A DNA stretch of 64,000 nt from RH-AL1 sp965198715 (GTDB lineage Bacteria; Pseudomonadota; Alphaproteobacteria; Rhizobiales; Beijerinckiaceae), in the NCBI GenBank assembly GCA_965198715.1, contig CBDAPV010000001.1:1860001-1924000 (forward strand), written 5' to 3'. Shown piece by piece: positions 56,234 to 64,000 of this stretch. Each line of letters starts with the position of its first letter. Position 1 is the first letter of the stretch. A program made the translations under genes and the position numbers. The notes beneath the pieces were generated by a model. That model was not told the origin of the DNA and made no database searches. It was given only the letters and a program-made list of their open reading frames with translations.

Positions 56234-56641
56234 CTACGATCCCGCCGCCTGTCGAGCCGCCTCGTAGGCTTTACGGCAGCCGGCCTCGTCGCCTTTCTTG
56301 TCGGCATTCTTAGCGTCATTGAGCGAGACCTTGGCAGCCATCACGCCTTCTCCGGCCGTGCTCGCGGCCGCCGCGTCCTCGGTGCCGGCCCGGTTCTCCG
56401 ACGCCGGCGGTGCCGGCAGGTCGGCCACCGGCGTCTCGGTCTTTTTGGCCTCGATGGCCTTGCTGGAGCGGGTGGCGGCATCCTTCTGCCCACCGGACTG
56501 GGCGGCGCCGGCCGAGGCGCCTTGCTTGTCGAGGTGCTGCTCCAGCTTGGCGATATCGTCGCCGCAAGGCGACGCCCAGCTGGACGCCGGCACGCAGGCC
56601 AGGAGGAGCGCCGCCGCGGCGACCGTCGATGTGCGCGTCAT
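56234..56641 (-). CDS. Small exported hypothetical protein
   Basis: From ATG 56641 the 135-residue product has a signal peptide (MTRTSTVAAAALLLACVPAS, ending near SWAS-P). A low-complexity, Ala/Lys/Glu-rich mature region follows, with a Cys near each end (CGDDI and AGCRKAY) that could pair. Periplasmic, function unknown. It follows the iorB-like gene 60 bases downstream on the same strand and may share its transcript. Several residues upstream (MDCGPETTF) are also in frame. Confidence 0.7.
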   Translation of the reverse strand: MTRTSTVAAAALLLACVPASSWASPCGDDIAKLEQHLDKQGASAGAAQSGGQKDAATRSSKAIEAKKTETPVADLPAPPASENRAGTEDAAAASTAGEGVMAAKVSLNDAKNADKKGDEAGCRKAYEAARQAAGS

Positions 56642-56701
56642 GAACGTGGTCTCCGGCCCACAATCCACCCGCGCCGATCGCCGGCGCGGGTGCTGGTCGC
56701 G

Positions 56702-59029
56702 TCACGCACCGGCAAGCTGCTGGCCGACCGGCAGTTCCCGGATGCGGCGGCCGCTGGCGGCGAAGATCGCGTTGGTGATGGCCGGCGCCACGGGGGGCAC
56801 GCCGGGCTCGCCGACGCCGCCCAGCGGGTGGCTGTAGTTCTGCATCGGCAGCAGGTGGACCACGATCTCCTTGGGCGCCGCATCGATGCGGGTGATCTCG
56901 TACCCGTCGAAGTTGTTCTGCTCGGCCCGGCCGTTCTTGAAGGTGATCTTGGACGTGAGCGCGAGGCCCATGCCCATCACGACGGCGCCTTCCATCTGCG
57001 AGCGGATGCGCTCAGGGTTCACCTGAGGCCCGCAATCGATCGCGATGTGCACGCGCCGGATCGAGAGGTTGCCCTTGTCGTCGACGATCGCCTCCGCCGC
57101 CACCGCCGTGTAGGTGACGAAGCTGCAGTGACCGGCGATGCCGAGGCCGTGGCCCTTCGGCATGGTCTTGCCCCAGCCGATGCCTTTCGCCGCCGTCTCG
57201 ATGACGTTGCGCAGGCGCCCGGTCTCGATCGGGTACGTCTTGGGATCCTCGCCGTAGTTCCACACGTCGCCGATGGAGGTCGGATCGATGATCCGTTCCG
57301 GGCCGATCACGTCGAGTAGGTAGTCCTTCGGGTCGCGGCCCGCCGCGTGGGCGAGTTCGGCCAGGAAGCTCTGCGCGGCGAAGGCGTGCGGGATGTTCGA
57401 CACCGAGCGGAACCAGCCGATGCGCACGTGCGCGTCGGCCGCCGGGTTTTCCATCCGGATGTTCGGGATAGCCCAGGGCGCGTTGACGAGGCCCATGCCG
57501 AGCTCGAGGGGCAGCTCGTGGTCGGCGCCCTTGGCGAAGATCGAGCCGATCGTCGGTGCCGCCGAGCGGTGCAGCAGGGCGATCGGCATGCCCTTGTCGT
57601 CGAGCCCCGCCTCGAGACGTTCCACCGAGACCGTGTGGTAATAGCCGTTGTGGATGTCGTCGTCGCGGGTCCACAGCAGCTTCACCGGCACGCCGGCGGC
57701 CTGGGAGCAGAGCGCCGCCTCGACCACGAAGTCGGGCTTCGACTTGCGGCCGAAGCCGCCGCCGAGCAGCGTGACGTTCACGCGCACCTTGTCCTCACCA
57801 AGGCCGAGGCGCTTGGCGACGTGGGTCCGCGCGGTCTGCGGTGCCTGGACCGAGGTCCAGATCTCGACCGTGCCGTCGGTCTTGACGTCGGCGATTGCGG
57901 CCGGCGTCTCCATCGGCGCCTGCACCAGGTGCGGCACGTAATATTCCGCGGTGATCCTCTTCACCGCCTTGCCCATCGCCTCGTCGACGTCGCCTTGCGC
58001 GCGCACGACCTTGCCGGGCTTGCGCGCGGCGTCCTCGAGCGTCTTGCGGAACGCCGCTGAATCGTAGGAGCCGTTCGGGCCCTCGTCCCACACGATCTTG
58101 AGCGCCTCGCGGCCTTTCATGGCGGCGTAGGTGTTCTTGGCGATCACCGCGACGCCGCCGAGCGGCTGGAACTCGACCGGTGCTGTCGCCGGCGCGATGG
58201 CGACGACCTTGACCACGCCCGGCACCTTGAGGGCGACACTGTCGTCGAAGCTCTTCATCGTGCCGCCGAAGACCGGGCAGCGCGCCACGACGGCGTGCAG
58301 CATGCCCGGCAGCTTGTGGTCCATGCCGTAGATCGCCGTGCCCGTGCTGATGCCGCGGCCGTCGACGATGTCGACGTTGCCCTTGCCGATGAAGGTGAAG
58401 TCCTTGGCGTCCTTCAGCTTGACCGTGTCGCGGTCCGGCACCGGCAGCTTCGAGGCGGCGTCCGCGAACTCGCCGTAGCCCCCCGTCTTGCCGCTTCGGG
58501 CGTGGGTGAGCACGCCCTTGGCCGTCGTGATCTCGGCGGCCGGGACCCCCCATTGGACGGCGGCGGCGGAGACCAGCATCAGCCGCGCGGCGGCGCCGGC
58601 GTGGCGCATGTGGACGAAGAATTGCCGCGTCGAGCGCGACCCGTCGGTGTCCTGGTTGCCGTATTTCTCCTCGTCGGCCTCGGCCTGGTGGACCTTGATC
58701 CTGGCCCAATCCGCATCGAGCTCGTCGCCGATGATGATGGCCCAGCCGGTGCGCACGCCCTGGCCCATGTCCTGCCGATGGCAGGTGATGTGCGTCGTGC
58801 CGTCGGCGTCGATGGCGACGAAGACCTTGGGATCGTCCTTCCAGCCGTGCGGCATGCCGTCGGCACCGAAGCCCTTGGCGAAGGCGCGCGTGCCGCTGCT
58901 GCCCAGCGAGACGGCGAGCACGAGGCCGCCGATGCCGGCGAGCATGCCGCGCCGGCTGACGTTGACGACCTGCGGCTGGTCCACGACCGGCCTGGCCGAG
59001 GCGTCGTCGATGAGGGTCTCGTGGGTCAT
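56702..59029 (-). CDS. Molybdenum hydroxylase large subunit, isoquinoline 1-oxidoreductase (IorB) type
   Basis: The 775-residue subunit starts with a Tat-like signal (SRRGMLAGIGGLVLAVSL, twin Arg near residues 26-27), placing it in the periplasm. Molybdopterin-binding blocks follow: HRQDMGQGVRTGWAIIIGDE, QAPMETPAAIADV, LLGGGFGRKSKPDFVVEAAL and the GGVGEPGVPPVAPAITNAIF block with the catalytic Glu near the C-terminus. It hydroxylates N-heteroaromatics or aldehydes, with electrons passing through the 2Fe-2S subunit. Its ATG overlaps that subunit's stop (ATGA). The substrate is not deducible. Confidence 0.9.
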   Translation of the reverse strand: MTHETLIDDASARPVVDQPQVVNVSRRGMLAGIGGLVLAVSLGSSGTRAFAKGFGADGMPHGWKDDPKVFVAIDADGTTHITCHRQDMGQGVRTGWAIIIGDELDADWARIKVHQAEADEEKYGNQDTDGSRSTRQFFVHMRHAGAAARLMLVSAAAVQWGVPAAEITTAKGVLTHARSGKTGGYGEFADAASKLPVPDRDTVKLKDAKDFTFIGKGNVDIVDGRGISTGTAIYGMDHKLPGMLHAVVARCPVFGGTMKSFDDSVALKVPGVVKVVAIAPATAPVEFQPLGGVAVIAKNTYAAMKGREALKIVWDEGPNGSYDSAAFRKTLEDAARKPGKVVRAQGDVDEAMGKAVKRITAEYYVPHLVQAPMETPAAIADVKTDGTVEIWTSVQAPQTARTHVAKRLGLGEDKVRVNVTLLGGGFGRKSKPDFVVEAALCSQAAGVPVKLLWTRDDDIHNGYYHTVSVERLEAGLDDKGMPIALLHRSAAPTIGSIFAKGADHELPLELGMGLVNAPWAIPNIRMENPAADAHVRIGWFRSVSNIPHAFAAQSFLAELAHAAGRDPKDYLLDVIGPERIIDPTSIGDVWNYGEDPKTYPIETGRLRNVIETAAKGIGWGKTMPKGHGLGIAGHCSFVTYTAVAAEAIVDDKGNLSIRRVHIAIDCGPQVNPERIRSQMEGAVVMGMGLALTSKITFKNGRAEQNNFDGYEITRIDAAPKEIVVHLLPMQNYSHPLGGVGEPGVPPVAPAITNAIFAASGRRIRELPVGQQLAGA

Positions 59030-59520
59030 CAAAGCGCTCCCTTCTCGCCGGCCTGGCCGGGAACGACTTGGCTGTTGCCGGCGGCTTGGTGGATGGCGGC
59101 GCGGATGCGCGGATAGGTGCCGCAGCGGCAAATGTTGCCGCTCATCGTGCCGTCGATGTCGGCGTCGGTCGGCTTCGGCGTATCCTGCAGCAGCGCCGCC
59201 GCCTGCATGATCTGGCCGGCCTGGCAGTAGCCGCATTGCGGCACGTTGAGCGCGCGCCAGGCGACCTGGAGCGGGTGGTTGCCGTCGGGCGAGAGCCCCT
59301 CGATGGTCTTGATGGGCTGGCCTTCGGCCGCCGACATCGGGGTGAGGCAGGAGCGGACGGCCTGCCCGCCGAGGTGCACGGTGCAGGCCCCGCAAAGCGC
59401 CGCCCCGCATCCGAACTTCGTGCCGGTGAGACCGAGCTCGTCGCGCAGATACCACAGGATCGGCATGTCCGGATCGCCGTCGAAGCTGTGCGCCTCGCCA
59501 TTCACGGTGGTCTTGATCAA
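59029..59520 (-). CDS. Molybdenum hydroxylase 2Fe-2S subunit (IorA type)
   Basis: The 163-residue protein has the plant-type cluster KFGCGAALCGACTVHLGGQA with its fourth Cys in RSCLTP, and the second cluster PQCGYCQAGQIM with ICRCGTYPRIRAAI. It transfers electrons from the molybdenum subunit to an acceptor, which in many such systems is a cytochrome c; none is encoded next to it. The order small then large subunit is the usual one. Confidence 0.92.
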   Translation of the reverse strand: MIKTTVNGEAHSFDGDPDMPILWYLRDELGLTGTKFGCGAALCGACTVHLGGQAVRSCLTPMSAAEGQPIKTIEGLSPDGNHPLQVAWRALNVPQCGYCQAGQIMQAAALLQDTPKPTDADIDGTMSGNICRCGTYPRIRAAIHQAAGNSQVVPGQAGEKGAL

Positions 59521-59614
59521 GGCTGGACCTCCATCTTTCCGTTGGGTCTACGCTGTTCGCTGCTGCCACGCCATGCCTGGCATAAGTGGGTAGTGGTCAA
59601 TTTGAAAATGTCAG

Positions 59615-59848
59615 CTAGCGCACCTGCCACCATATAAGCGCGAGCAATCCGGCAGCGAAACACCCAACGATCGCGAGATTGACCCGGAAATCCCTGTCGG
59701 CTTTGCGCGCAAGGGCAACGCGCTCCTCGGCGGTGAGGTGCGGGTACGTTCCAATGACAAACCTAGATCCCATGTCACCGAGCAAGGGTAAGGCAATCCA
59801 AGCGATGAGGATCACGACAGTCGCGAGGATACGAGCAGCGAGGATCAA
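59615..59848 (-). CDS. Small two-helix membrane protein
   Basis: The 77-residue product has two hydrophobic helices (MILAARILATVVILIAWIAL and LAIVGCFAAGLLALIWWQV) separated by a charged loop with LTAEERVALARKADRDFR. The start is a TTG at 59848. Function is unknown. It lies between the iorA-like gene and a gene-poor gap leading to the rhodopsin. Confidence 0.6.
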   Translation of the reverse strand: MILAARILATVVILIAWIALPLLGDMGSRFVIGTYPHLTAEERVALARKADRDFRVNLAIVGCFAAGLLALIWWQVR

Positions 59849-60557
59849 GCCATTAAGTCCACACCCTTCTTATATGGCCCGCGCTTACTCCCCGGCAACT
59901 CAGCATCCTCCACCAGCTGAGCAATGTCGCCAATCTCCCACAGCTTGTCGGATACGTCCGCCGCCTCTCACTACCGATAAGTTTAGCGATCGCGGCCGCT
60001 GCTGGCTTACGGGTCGCAGATTGGCATCGATGGGCCGAGCCGCAACGGTGGCTCGAACCGGAGCTTGATCCATGGCGGCGATGGTCCTGACCAAGCCGCG
60101 GAGTGCGACGCGAGCTCCTGACCCTCCGCCGCCGCAGCAGCGCTCAAAAGGGACGACCGGCAGGGCGGCGGCGATCCTGTCGATCATCCGCTGGAAGGCT
60201 CGCCTCGTCTCGATCGGGCGGCTCTCGTCGTGTGTCACCTCCGTCGATCCGCTGAAACCTGCTTCGCCATGCAGCCCAGCGCGGACCCTGTCTGGCCAAT
60301 TAGCATCACGCCGCGCTCGACAGCGGCACATCAACGCTCATGCTTCGACGCGTGCGGCGATTGAACAACTTGATAAAGACAGTGTTTTCTTGCGTAGAGT
60401 GAGGCGCGACGACACTCCTCAATGAAGCTCAATTCCAAGCTTTACCTCGGGACATGTCAAAGAGTGACTGTTGCTTTTGATTAACAAATGCTAGGGAAAC
60501 CTCCAGTTTTGTTGTTCTGGCAATCGAACAAGCCGACAATTCGAGGAAACAACAGGC
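59849..60557. other. 709-bp gap upstream of the rhodopsin gene
   Basis: No gene was recognised. Frames on both strands (for example 59900-60334 minus and 60072-60425 plus) have no domain and look like shadows of Arg-rich sequence. The last ~150 bases turn AT-rich and include GATTAACAAAT at 60479-60489, the 11-mer also found before the EPS sugar transferase. The rhodopsin promoter presumably lies here. Confidence 0.5.
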
Positions 60558-61334
60558 ATGACTTCGGCAAATTTGCTATGGATCACCTGCGCCATCATGA
60601 CGATCGGAGGGTTGATCATCCTCCTGATCGGGAAACAGCGGACGAAGACGGAGCAGCTGCAAACCGTCAACCACGGCATCGTGCCTCTCATCGCGGCGTG
60701 CTCCTACTTCGCGATGGCCACAATGCAAGGCGCCATCACGCTGCCGGTCGATCCCTCGGCGGCTGCGCTCCTCGGCGATCATCGGATCTTCTACTGGGCG
60801 CGCTACGTCGATTGGACCTTCACCACGCCGCTCCTGCTTCTCTCGCTGTCGGTCACGGCGATGCGGGCCGGACCTAGGAATTCCGGCTCGATCCTGGGCG
60901 TGATCTTGGCCGATCTCATGATGATCATCACGGCTTTCGCCTTCGGTCTCTCGGTCACTCCCTGGATCAAGTGGAGCTGGTTTGGGATTTCCTGCGCGGC
61001 TTTCCTGGGCGTCTATTACGTCCTCTGGGCGCCGAACCTCCAGGCCAACAAGCTCGAGCGCGATGATGTCCGGAGGGACTATCGGATCAACGCGAGCATG
61101 CTGTCGGTCCTATGGTTCGTCTACCCGTTCGTCCTGGCCGTCTCGCCCGATGGTCTCGGCCTGGTTGGCGACGCGACTGCGATCCTGGGTATCGCAATCC
61201 TCGATGTCCTGTCGAAGGTCGCCTACGGCCTGCTCGCGGTCGTCTCGGACACGAAGGCAACCGATCGGGACCTCGGCGAAGGTCTCATCGAAGTGGGATC
61301 CCGACGCGGTAAGCCGGTCACCGCCGCGGCCTGA
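60558..61334 (+). CDS. Microbial (type I) rhodopsin with DTS motif, bacteriorhodopsin-like
   Basis: The 258-residue seven-helix protein binds retinal through Lys220 in helix G (AILDVLSKVAYGLL, with Asp216). Helix C reads YWARYVDWTFTTPLLLLSLS: Arg82, counterion Asp85, Thr89 and Ser96 fall at the positions of bacteriorhodopsin Arg82, Asp85, Thr89 and Asp96, giving a DTS motif (DTD in bacteriorhodopsin, DTE in proteorhodopsin). Leu93 predicts green absorption. Phe142 lies where xanthorhodopsin has the Gly needed to bind a carotenoid antenna, so none is expected. It is either a proton pump lacking the cytoplasmic carboxyl donor or a sensor. A Brp/Blh gene follows after five bases. Confidence 0.93.
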   Translation: MTSANLLWITCAIMTIGGLIILLIGKQRTKTEQLQTVNHGIVPLIAACSYFAMATMQGAITLPVDPSAAALLGDHRIFYWARYVDWTFTTPLLLLSLSVTAMRAGPRNSGSILGVILADLMMIITAFAFGLSVTPWIKWSWFGISCAAFLGVYYVLWAPNLQANKLERDDVRRDYRINASMLSVLWFVYPFVLAVSPDGLGLVGDATAILGIAILDVLSKVAYGLLAVVSDTKATDRDLGEGLIEVGSRRGKPVTAAA

Positions 61335-61339
61335 TCGCC

Positions 61340-62428
61340 ATGTCTCCGGGAACGATCCTCGTCGTCGTGATCCTGCTTTCGGGCAGCGCCGTCCTTGCGT
61401 TCCCGGCGCCGATCCTGACTTCGCTTGCGGCCATCATCGTCCTGGGCGTCCCGCATGGTGCCTTGGACGGTGAGGTCGCGCGAGCGATGTTACGACCCAG
61501 GTTCGGCAAAGCCTGGTTCCCGATCTTCGCGGCTCCCTATCTTTCGTTGGTCGCCTTCGTGCTCTTGGCTTGGCACCAAGCGCCTCTGCCGACACTGGCG
61601 TTGTTCCTGGCGGCATCGGTCTGGCACTTCGGGTCGGAGGATGTCGCGGACGCGACCCTGATCGGCAAGCTCGTGTCAGGCGGCCTGCCGATCGCCGTCC
61701 CGCTCCTCGTGCAGCCCGACGCGACCGACCGGCTCTTCAGCACCATCGCCGGTGTGCCACTGGCTGGATCGTCGGTTTGGCTGAGTATGGGCGCCAGCAT
61801 CTGGGCGGCCCTGGCGGTCATTTGGACAGGGCATGTCTTAGCCAGCCGTCGCTGGAAGCTCCTGCTCCAGCCGATGCTCGCAATCGCCGCGTTCGTCGTG
61901 CTTCCACCGCTGACCGCCTTCGCCATCTACTTCGTCTGCGTCCATGCGCCGGCTCACACGGCCGCCCTGATCGCCAATCCCTGGAGGGCCTTCCGTGTCC
62001 ACGACCGCCGGAGCGCTTGGATCCTGGCGATACCGCTCACGCTCTTCACATTGCTGATCGGGGCAGCGCTGTGGCCCCTCTACAAAGGTGACGGCCCGGC
62101 GCGCCTTCTCGCCCTCACGATCCAAGGCCTCGCGGCTTTGACGCTGCCGCACATGATCCTCGACGAGTGGCTGTCGCACCGCGAGCGCTCACGATTCCCC
62201 GGACACGAGAGACGTGTCGGCGAACGACCGCTCGAATCCAGACCTTGTCGCGGTACGCGCCGAAGGCAGGGTTTTGTGTCCCGGTACGCTGACACCGGCC
62301 CGGGTTTGTGTCGCTGTACCCTGACTTTGGCAGGGTCACATGTCAGGGCTCAAGGCCAGGGTCGCCCGCGTTCCGCTTGCGGGAACAAGGGTTTACGCGG
62401 GTGGCTCTCTCGGCTATATTACCTATAG
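61340..62428 (+). CDS. blh: Beta-carotene 15,15'-dioxygenase, Brp/Blh family
   Basis: This is the membrane enzyme that cleaves beta-carotene into two retinals for the adjacent rhodopsin. The four iron-binding His of the family fit His39 (VPHGALDGE), His96 (VWHFGSED), His202 and His206 (CVHAPAHTAAL); His271 lies in LPHMILDEW. About seven or eight hydrophobic helices are visible. Homologues usually end soon after the PHMILDEW region (~residue 285). Here the frame runs on through an Arg/Gly/Cys-rich tail of ~70 residues over IS-end-like repeats (62270-62325) to 62428, so the tail is probably foreign. No crtE/B/I/Y genes are present in the window. Confidence 0.9.
   Translation: MSPGTILVVVILLSGSAVLAFPAPILTSLAAIIVLGVPHGALDGEVARAMLRPRFGKAWFPIFAAPYLSLVAFVLLAWHQAPLPTLALFLAASVWHFGSEDVADATLIGKLVSGGLPIAVPLLVQPDATDRLFSTIAGVPLAGSSVWLSMGASIWAALAVIWTGHVLASRRWKLLLQPMLAIAAFVVLPPLTAFAIYFVCVHAPAHTAALIANPWRAFRVHDRRSAWILAIPLTLFTLLIGAALWPLYKGDGPARLLALTIQGLAALTLPHMILDEWLSHRERSRFPGHERRVGERPLESRPCRGTRRRQGFVSRYADTGPGLCRCTLTLAGSHVRAQGQGRPRSACGNKGLRGWLSRLYYL
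62270..62325. repeat. Tandem IS-end-like repeats overlapping the blh tail
   Basis: Two related units, GGTTTTGTGTCCCGGTACGC and GGTTTGTGTCGCTGTACCCT (62270 and 62303 onward), each end in TGAC and lie about 33 bases apart in direct orientation. Multiple short direct repeats of this kind are found at the ends of IS21-like elements. No transposase is seen next to them, so they would be a relic. Confidence 0.45.
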
Positions 62429-62468
62429 GGAGACGCGGCGGCGATCAAGGCCGGAGCGGCGGTCGAGG

Positions 62469-63422
62469 CTACAGCTTGCGCAGGGCGACGTCCTCGATGG
62501 CGTGGTTCTCGCCCTTGGTGAGAACGAGGCTGGCGCGGGCGCGGGTGGGCAGCACGTTCTCGTGGAGGTTGGCGAGGTTGATGTCGCGCCAGATCTGCCG
62601 GGCGCGGGCCTCGGCGGCGGCATCGTCGAGGTCGGCGTATTTGCGGAAGTAGGAGCGCGGGTCGCGGAACGAGGTTTTCCGCAGCCGCATGAAGCGCTCG
62701 ATGTACCAGCGCTCGAGGTCGCCCTCGGCGGCGTCGAGGTAGACGGAGAAGTCGAAATAGTCCGAGACGAAGGCGGCGGGGCGCCCGTCGCGCGAGCCGC
62801 GGCCGGGCAGCAGCACGTTGAGCCCCTCCACGATGAGGATGTCGGGTCGGTCCACGGTGACGTCCTCGCCCTCGACGATGTCGTAGGTGAGGTGCGAGTA
62901 GACCGGGGCGGCCACCGGGTGGCGGCCGGCCTTGACGTCGGAGATGAAGCGCAGCAGCGCGGCGCCGTCGTAGCTCTCGGGAAAGCCCTTCTTGCCCATC
63001 AGCCCCTCGCTCTCCAGCACCGCGTTGGGCAGCAGGAAGCCATCGGTGGTGACGAGCTCGACCCGCGGGGTGTTGGGCCAGCGCGCCAGCAGCGCCTGCA
63101 TCACGCGGCAGAAGGTCGACTTGCCCGCCGCCACCGAGCCGGCGACGGCGATGATATAGGGGACCTTGCCGTTGTCGGCGCCGAGGAAGCGCTGGGTCGC
63201 CTTGAACAGGCCCTGGGTGGCGGCGACGTAGAGCGCCAGCAGCCGCGACAGCGGCAGGTAGATGGCGATGACCTCCTCGAGCGTGATCGGCTCGTTGATC
63301 GACTGGAGGCGGGTCAGGTCGTCCAGCGTGAGGGTCAGGGGCGTGTCGGCGCGCAGCTCCGCCCATTGCGCGCGGGTGAAGCGGTGGTAGGGCGAGAAGG
63401 AAAGGCCGGCGCGCTCGTCCAT
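62469..63422 (-). CDS. coaA: Pantothenate kinase, type I
   Basis: The 317-residue kinase starts YHRFTRAQWAELRADTPLTL and carries the Walker A GSVAAGKST (about residues 95-103), TTDGFLLPN, MGKKGFPESYD and the pantothenate block PVYSHLTYDIV, with IVEGLNVLL further on. It phosphorylates pantothenate, the first and rate-limiting step to coenzyme A. It follows hisE on the same strand, as in many alphaproteobacteria (hisF-hisE-coaA). Confidence 0.96.
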   Translation of the reverse strand: MDERAGLSFSPYHRFTRAQWAELRADTPLTLTLDDLTRLQSINEPITLEEVIAIYLPLSRLLALYVAATQGLFKATQRFLGADNGKVPYIIAVAGSVAAGKSTFCRVMQALLARWPNTPRVELVTTDGFLLPNAVLESEGLMGKKGFPESYDGAALLRFISDVKAGRHPVAAPVYSHLTYDIVEGEDVTVDRPDILIVEGLNVLLPGRGSRDGRPAAFVSDYFDFSVYLDAAEGDLERWYIERFMRLRKTSFRDPRSYFRKYADLDDAAAEARARQIWRDINLANLHENVLPTRARASLVLTKGENHAIEDVALRKL

Positions 63423-63539
63423 CAGGAGCGCGGCACGGACGGTGTTTGAGCGGCCATCGGCGCGTTCCTCGACTGGACCTTAGGTCGGCGAAGCCGTTGC
63501 CGAAGTCAAGAATGCCGCGGCCCGAGCCACGGCGGCTCG

Positions 63540-63860
63540 TCAGGGCGCGCGCGCCGCCTTCTCCTCGTGGCCGGATCGCGCGGTGCGGCGCTCGAGCTCG
63601 TCGAGCACGTCGGAGAGGGGCACGCCGAGGCTCTCGAGCAGCACGAGCAGGTGGTAGAGCACGTCGGCGCTCTCGGCGACGACCGGCCCCAACTCGCCCT
63701 CGGCGGCGGCGATGCAGAGCTCCACCGCCTCCTCGCCGAACTTCTTGGCGACGCGGGCCGGGCCTTTGTCGAGCAGCGACTTGGTGTAGGAGGCCCCGGC
63801 GTCGCCACCGCTGCGCTCGCGGATGATCCCGGCCAGCGTTTCCAGGGTGAAGGGGCTCAC
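63540..63860 (-). CDS. hisE: Phosphoribosyl-ATP pyrophosphatase
   Basis: The 106-residue MazG-like helical enzyme has ETLAGIIRERSGGDAGASYT at its start, KKFGEEAVELCIAAAEGE and ESADVLYHLLVLLESLGVPL, the metal-binding Glu/Asp helices of HisE. It converts phosphoribosyl-ATP to phosphoribosyl-AMP in histidine synthesis. The GTG start overlaps the hisF stop (GTGA). Confidence 0.95.
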   Translation of the reverse strand: MSPFTLETLAGIIRERSGGDAGASYTKSLLDKGPARVAKKFGEEAVELCIAAAEGELGPVVAESADVLYHLLVLLESLGVPLSDVLDELERRTARSGHEEKAARAP

Positions 63861-64000
63861 GCCGCCGCTCCCGCCGACGCGTCGTTGTCGGCTCCTTGGC
63901 CGCTCCCCCGGCCGGACACGTGGCTGCCGAGCCCGTCGAGCCGCACGGCCAGGCCCGCCGTCGCCATCGCCCGCTTGGCCTCGGCGATCGTGTGCTCGCC
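63857..64000 (-). CDS. hisF: Imidazole glycerol phosphate synthase subunit HisF, C-terminal end
   Basis: Only the last ~47 codons are inside the window. They read GEHTIAEAKRAMATAGLAVR and LDG, the usual HisF C-terminus, then an unusual Gly/Ser/Ala-rich extension of about 24 residues ending AGAAA. With HisH it makes imidazole glycerol phosphate. It overlaps hisE by four bases. Confidence 0.85.
   Translation of the reverse strand, partial: GEHTIAEAKRAMATAGLAVRLDGLGSHVSGRGSGQGADNDASAGAAA

Noticed and set aside
59900..60334. Minus-strand frame in the gap before the rhodopsin
   Set aside because: No homology by eye, no ribosome binding site, and Arg-rich composition typical of non-coding frames in GC-rich DNA.

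Overview
The window is about 64 kb of GC-rich, densely coded DNA that reads as the chromosome of an alphaproteobacterium, most probably Hyphomicrobiales (Rhizobiales). That placement is inferred from gene content: an RcdA-like DUF1465 protein, DUF1192, ihfB next to lapA and trpF, a TIGR01459 HAD phosphatase near ribF, dnaK-dnaJ, a glutamine-dependent NAD synthase, and a bacteriorhodopsin-like gene with a Brp/Blh carotene oxygenase. No rRNA, tRNA or CRISPR array was recognised.

Layout. 0-3.5 kb: a partial membrane protein, a CGFS monothiol glutaredoxin, a broken macro-domain gene, a DUF2237 gene and a decayed copy of the 3' end of ugd. 3.5-19.9 kb: an exopolysaccharide (EPS) cluster with a priming sugar transferase, a Wzc-like co-polymerase/kinase, two tandem Wzy-like polymerases, a Wzx-like flippase, six glycosyltransferases, a secreted PslG-like glycosidase with a ricin-type lectin domain, and two tiny membrane proteins not previously obvious (3539-3694 and 18729-18899). 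19.9-22.9 kb: a graveyard of IS630, serine recombinase, UvrD-like helicase and type III restriction-modification fragments. 23.3-25.8 kb: uxs and ugd, which make UDP-xylose and UDP-glucuronate for the polymer. 25.9-28.2 kb: a MotA/TolQ-like plus OmpA-domain three-gene cassette. 28.4-35.5 kb: a NUDIX hydrolase, a small protein, an RND efflux pair and two more glycosyltransferases.

35.5-51.5 kb is mostly housekeeping: nadE, dnaJ, dnaK, an exported protein, a DUF4142 protein, PPK2, an L,D-transpeptidase, trpF-lapA-ihfB-sppA-rcdA-like-DUF1192-ribF on the minus strand, a CheY-like regulator, a HAD phosphatase and a DUF1640 coiled-coil protein. 51.6-59.9 kb: a GH13 alpha-glucosidase, a chemoreceptor, two small unknowns, an IorAB-type molybdenum hydroxylase and a small membrane protein. 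60.5-62.4 kb: a rhodopsin with a DTS motif followed by blh, so the cell should make retinal and form a light-driven pump or sensor. 62.4-64 kb: coaA, hisE and the end of hisF.

The signals most worth following are the two RGW-motif micro-proteins, each directly upstream of an EPS glycosyltransferase; the DTS rhodopsin and its Blh partner, whose C-terminus runs into IS-end-like repeats; the tandem Wzy paralogues; the MotA/OmpA cassette; and the 387-bp ugd duplication bracketing the EPS region.
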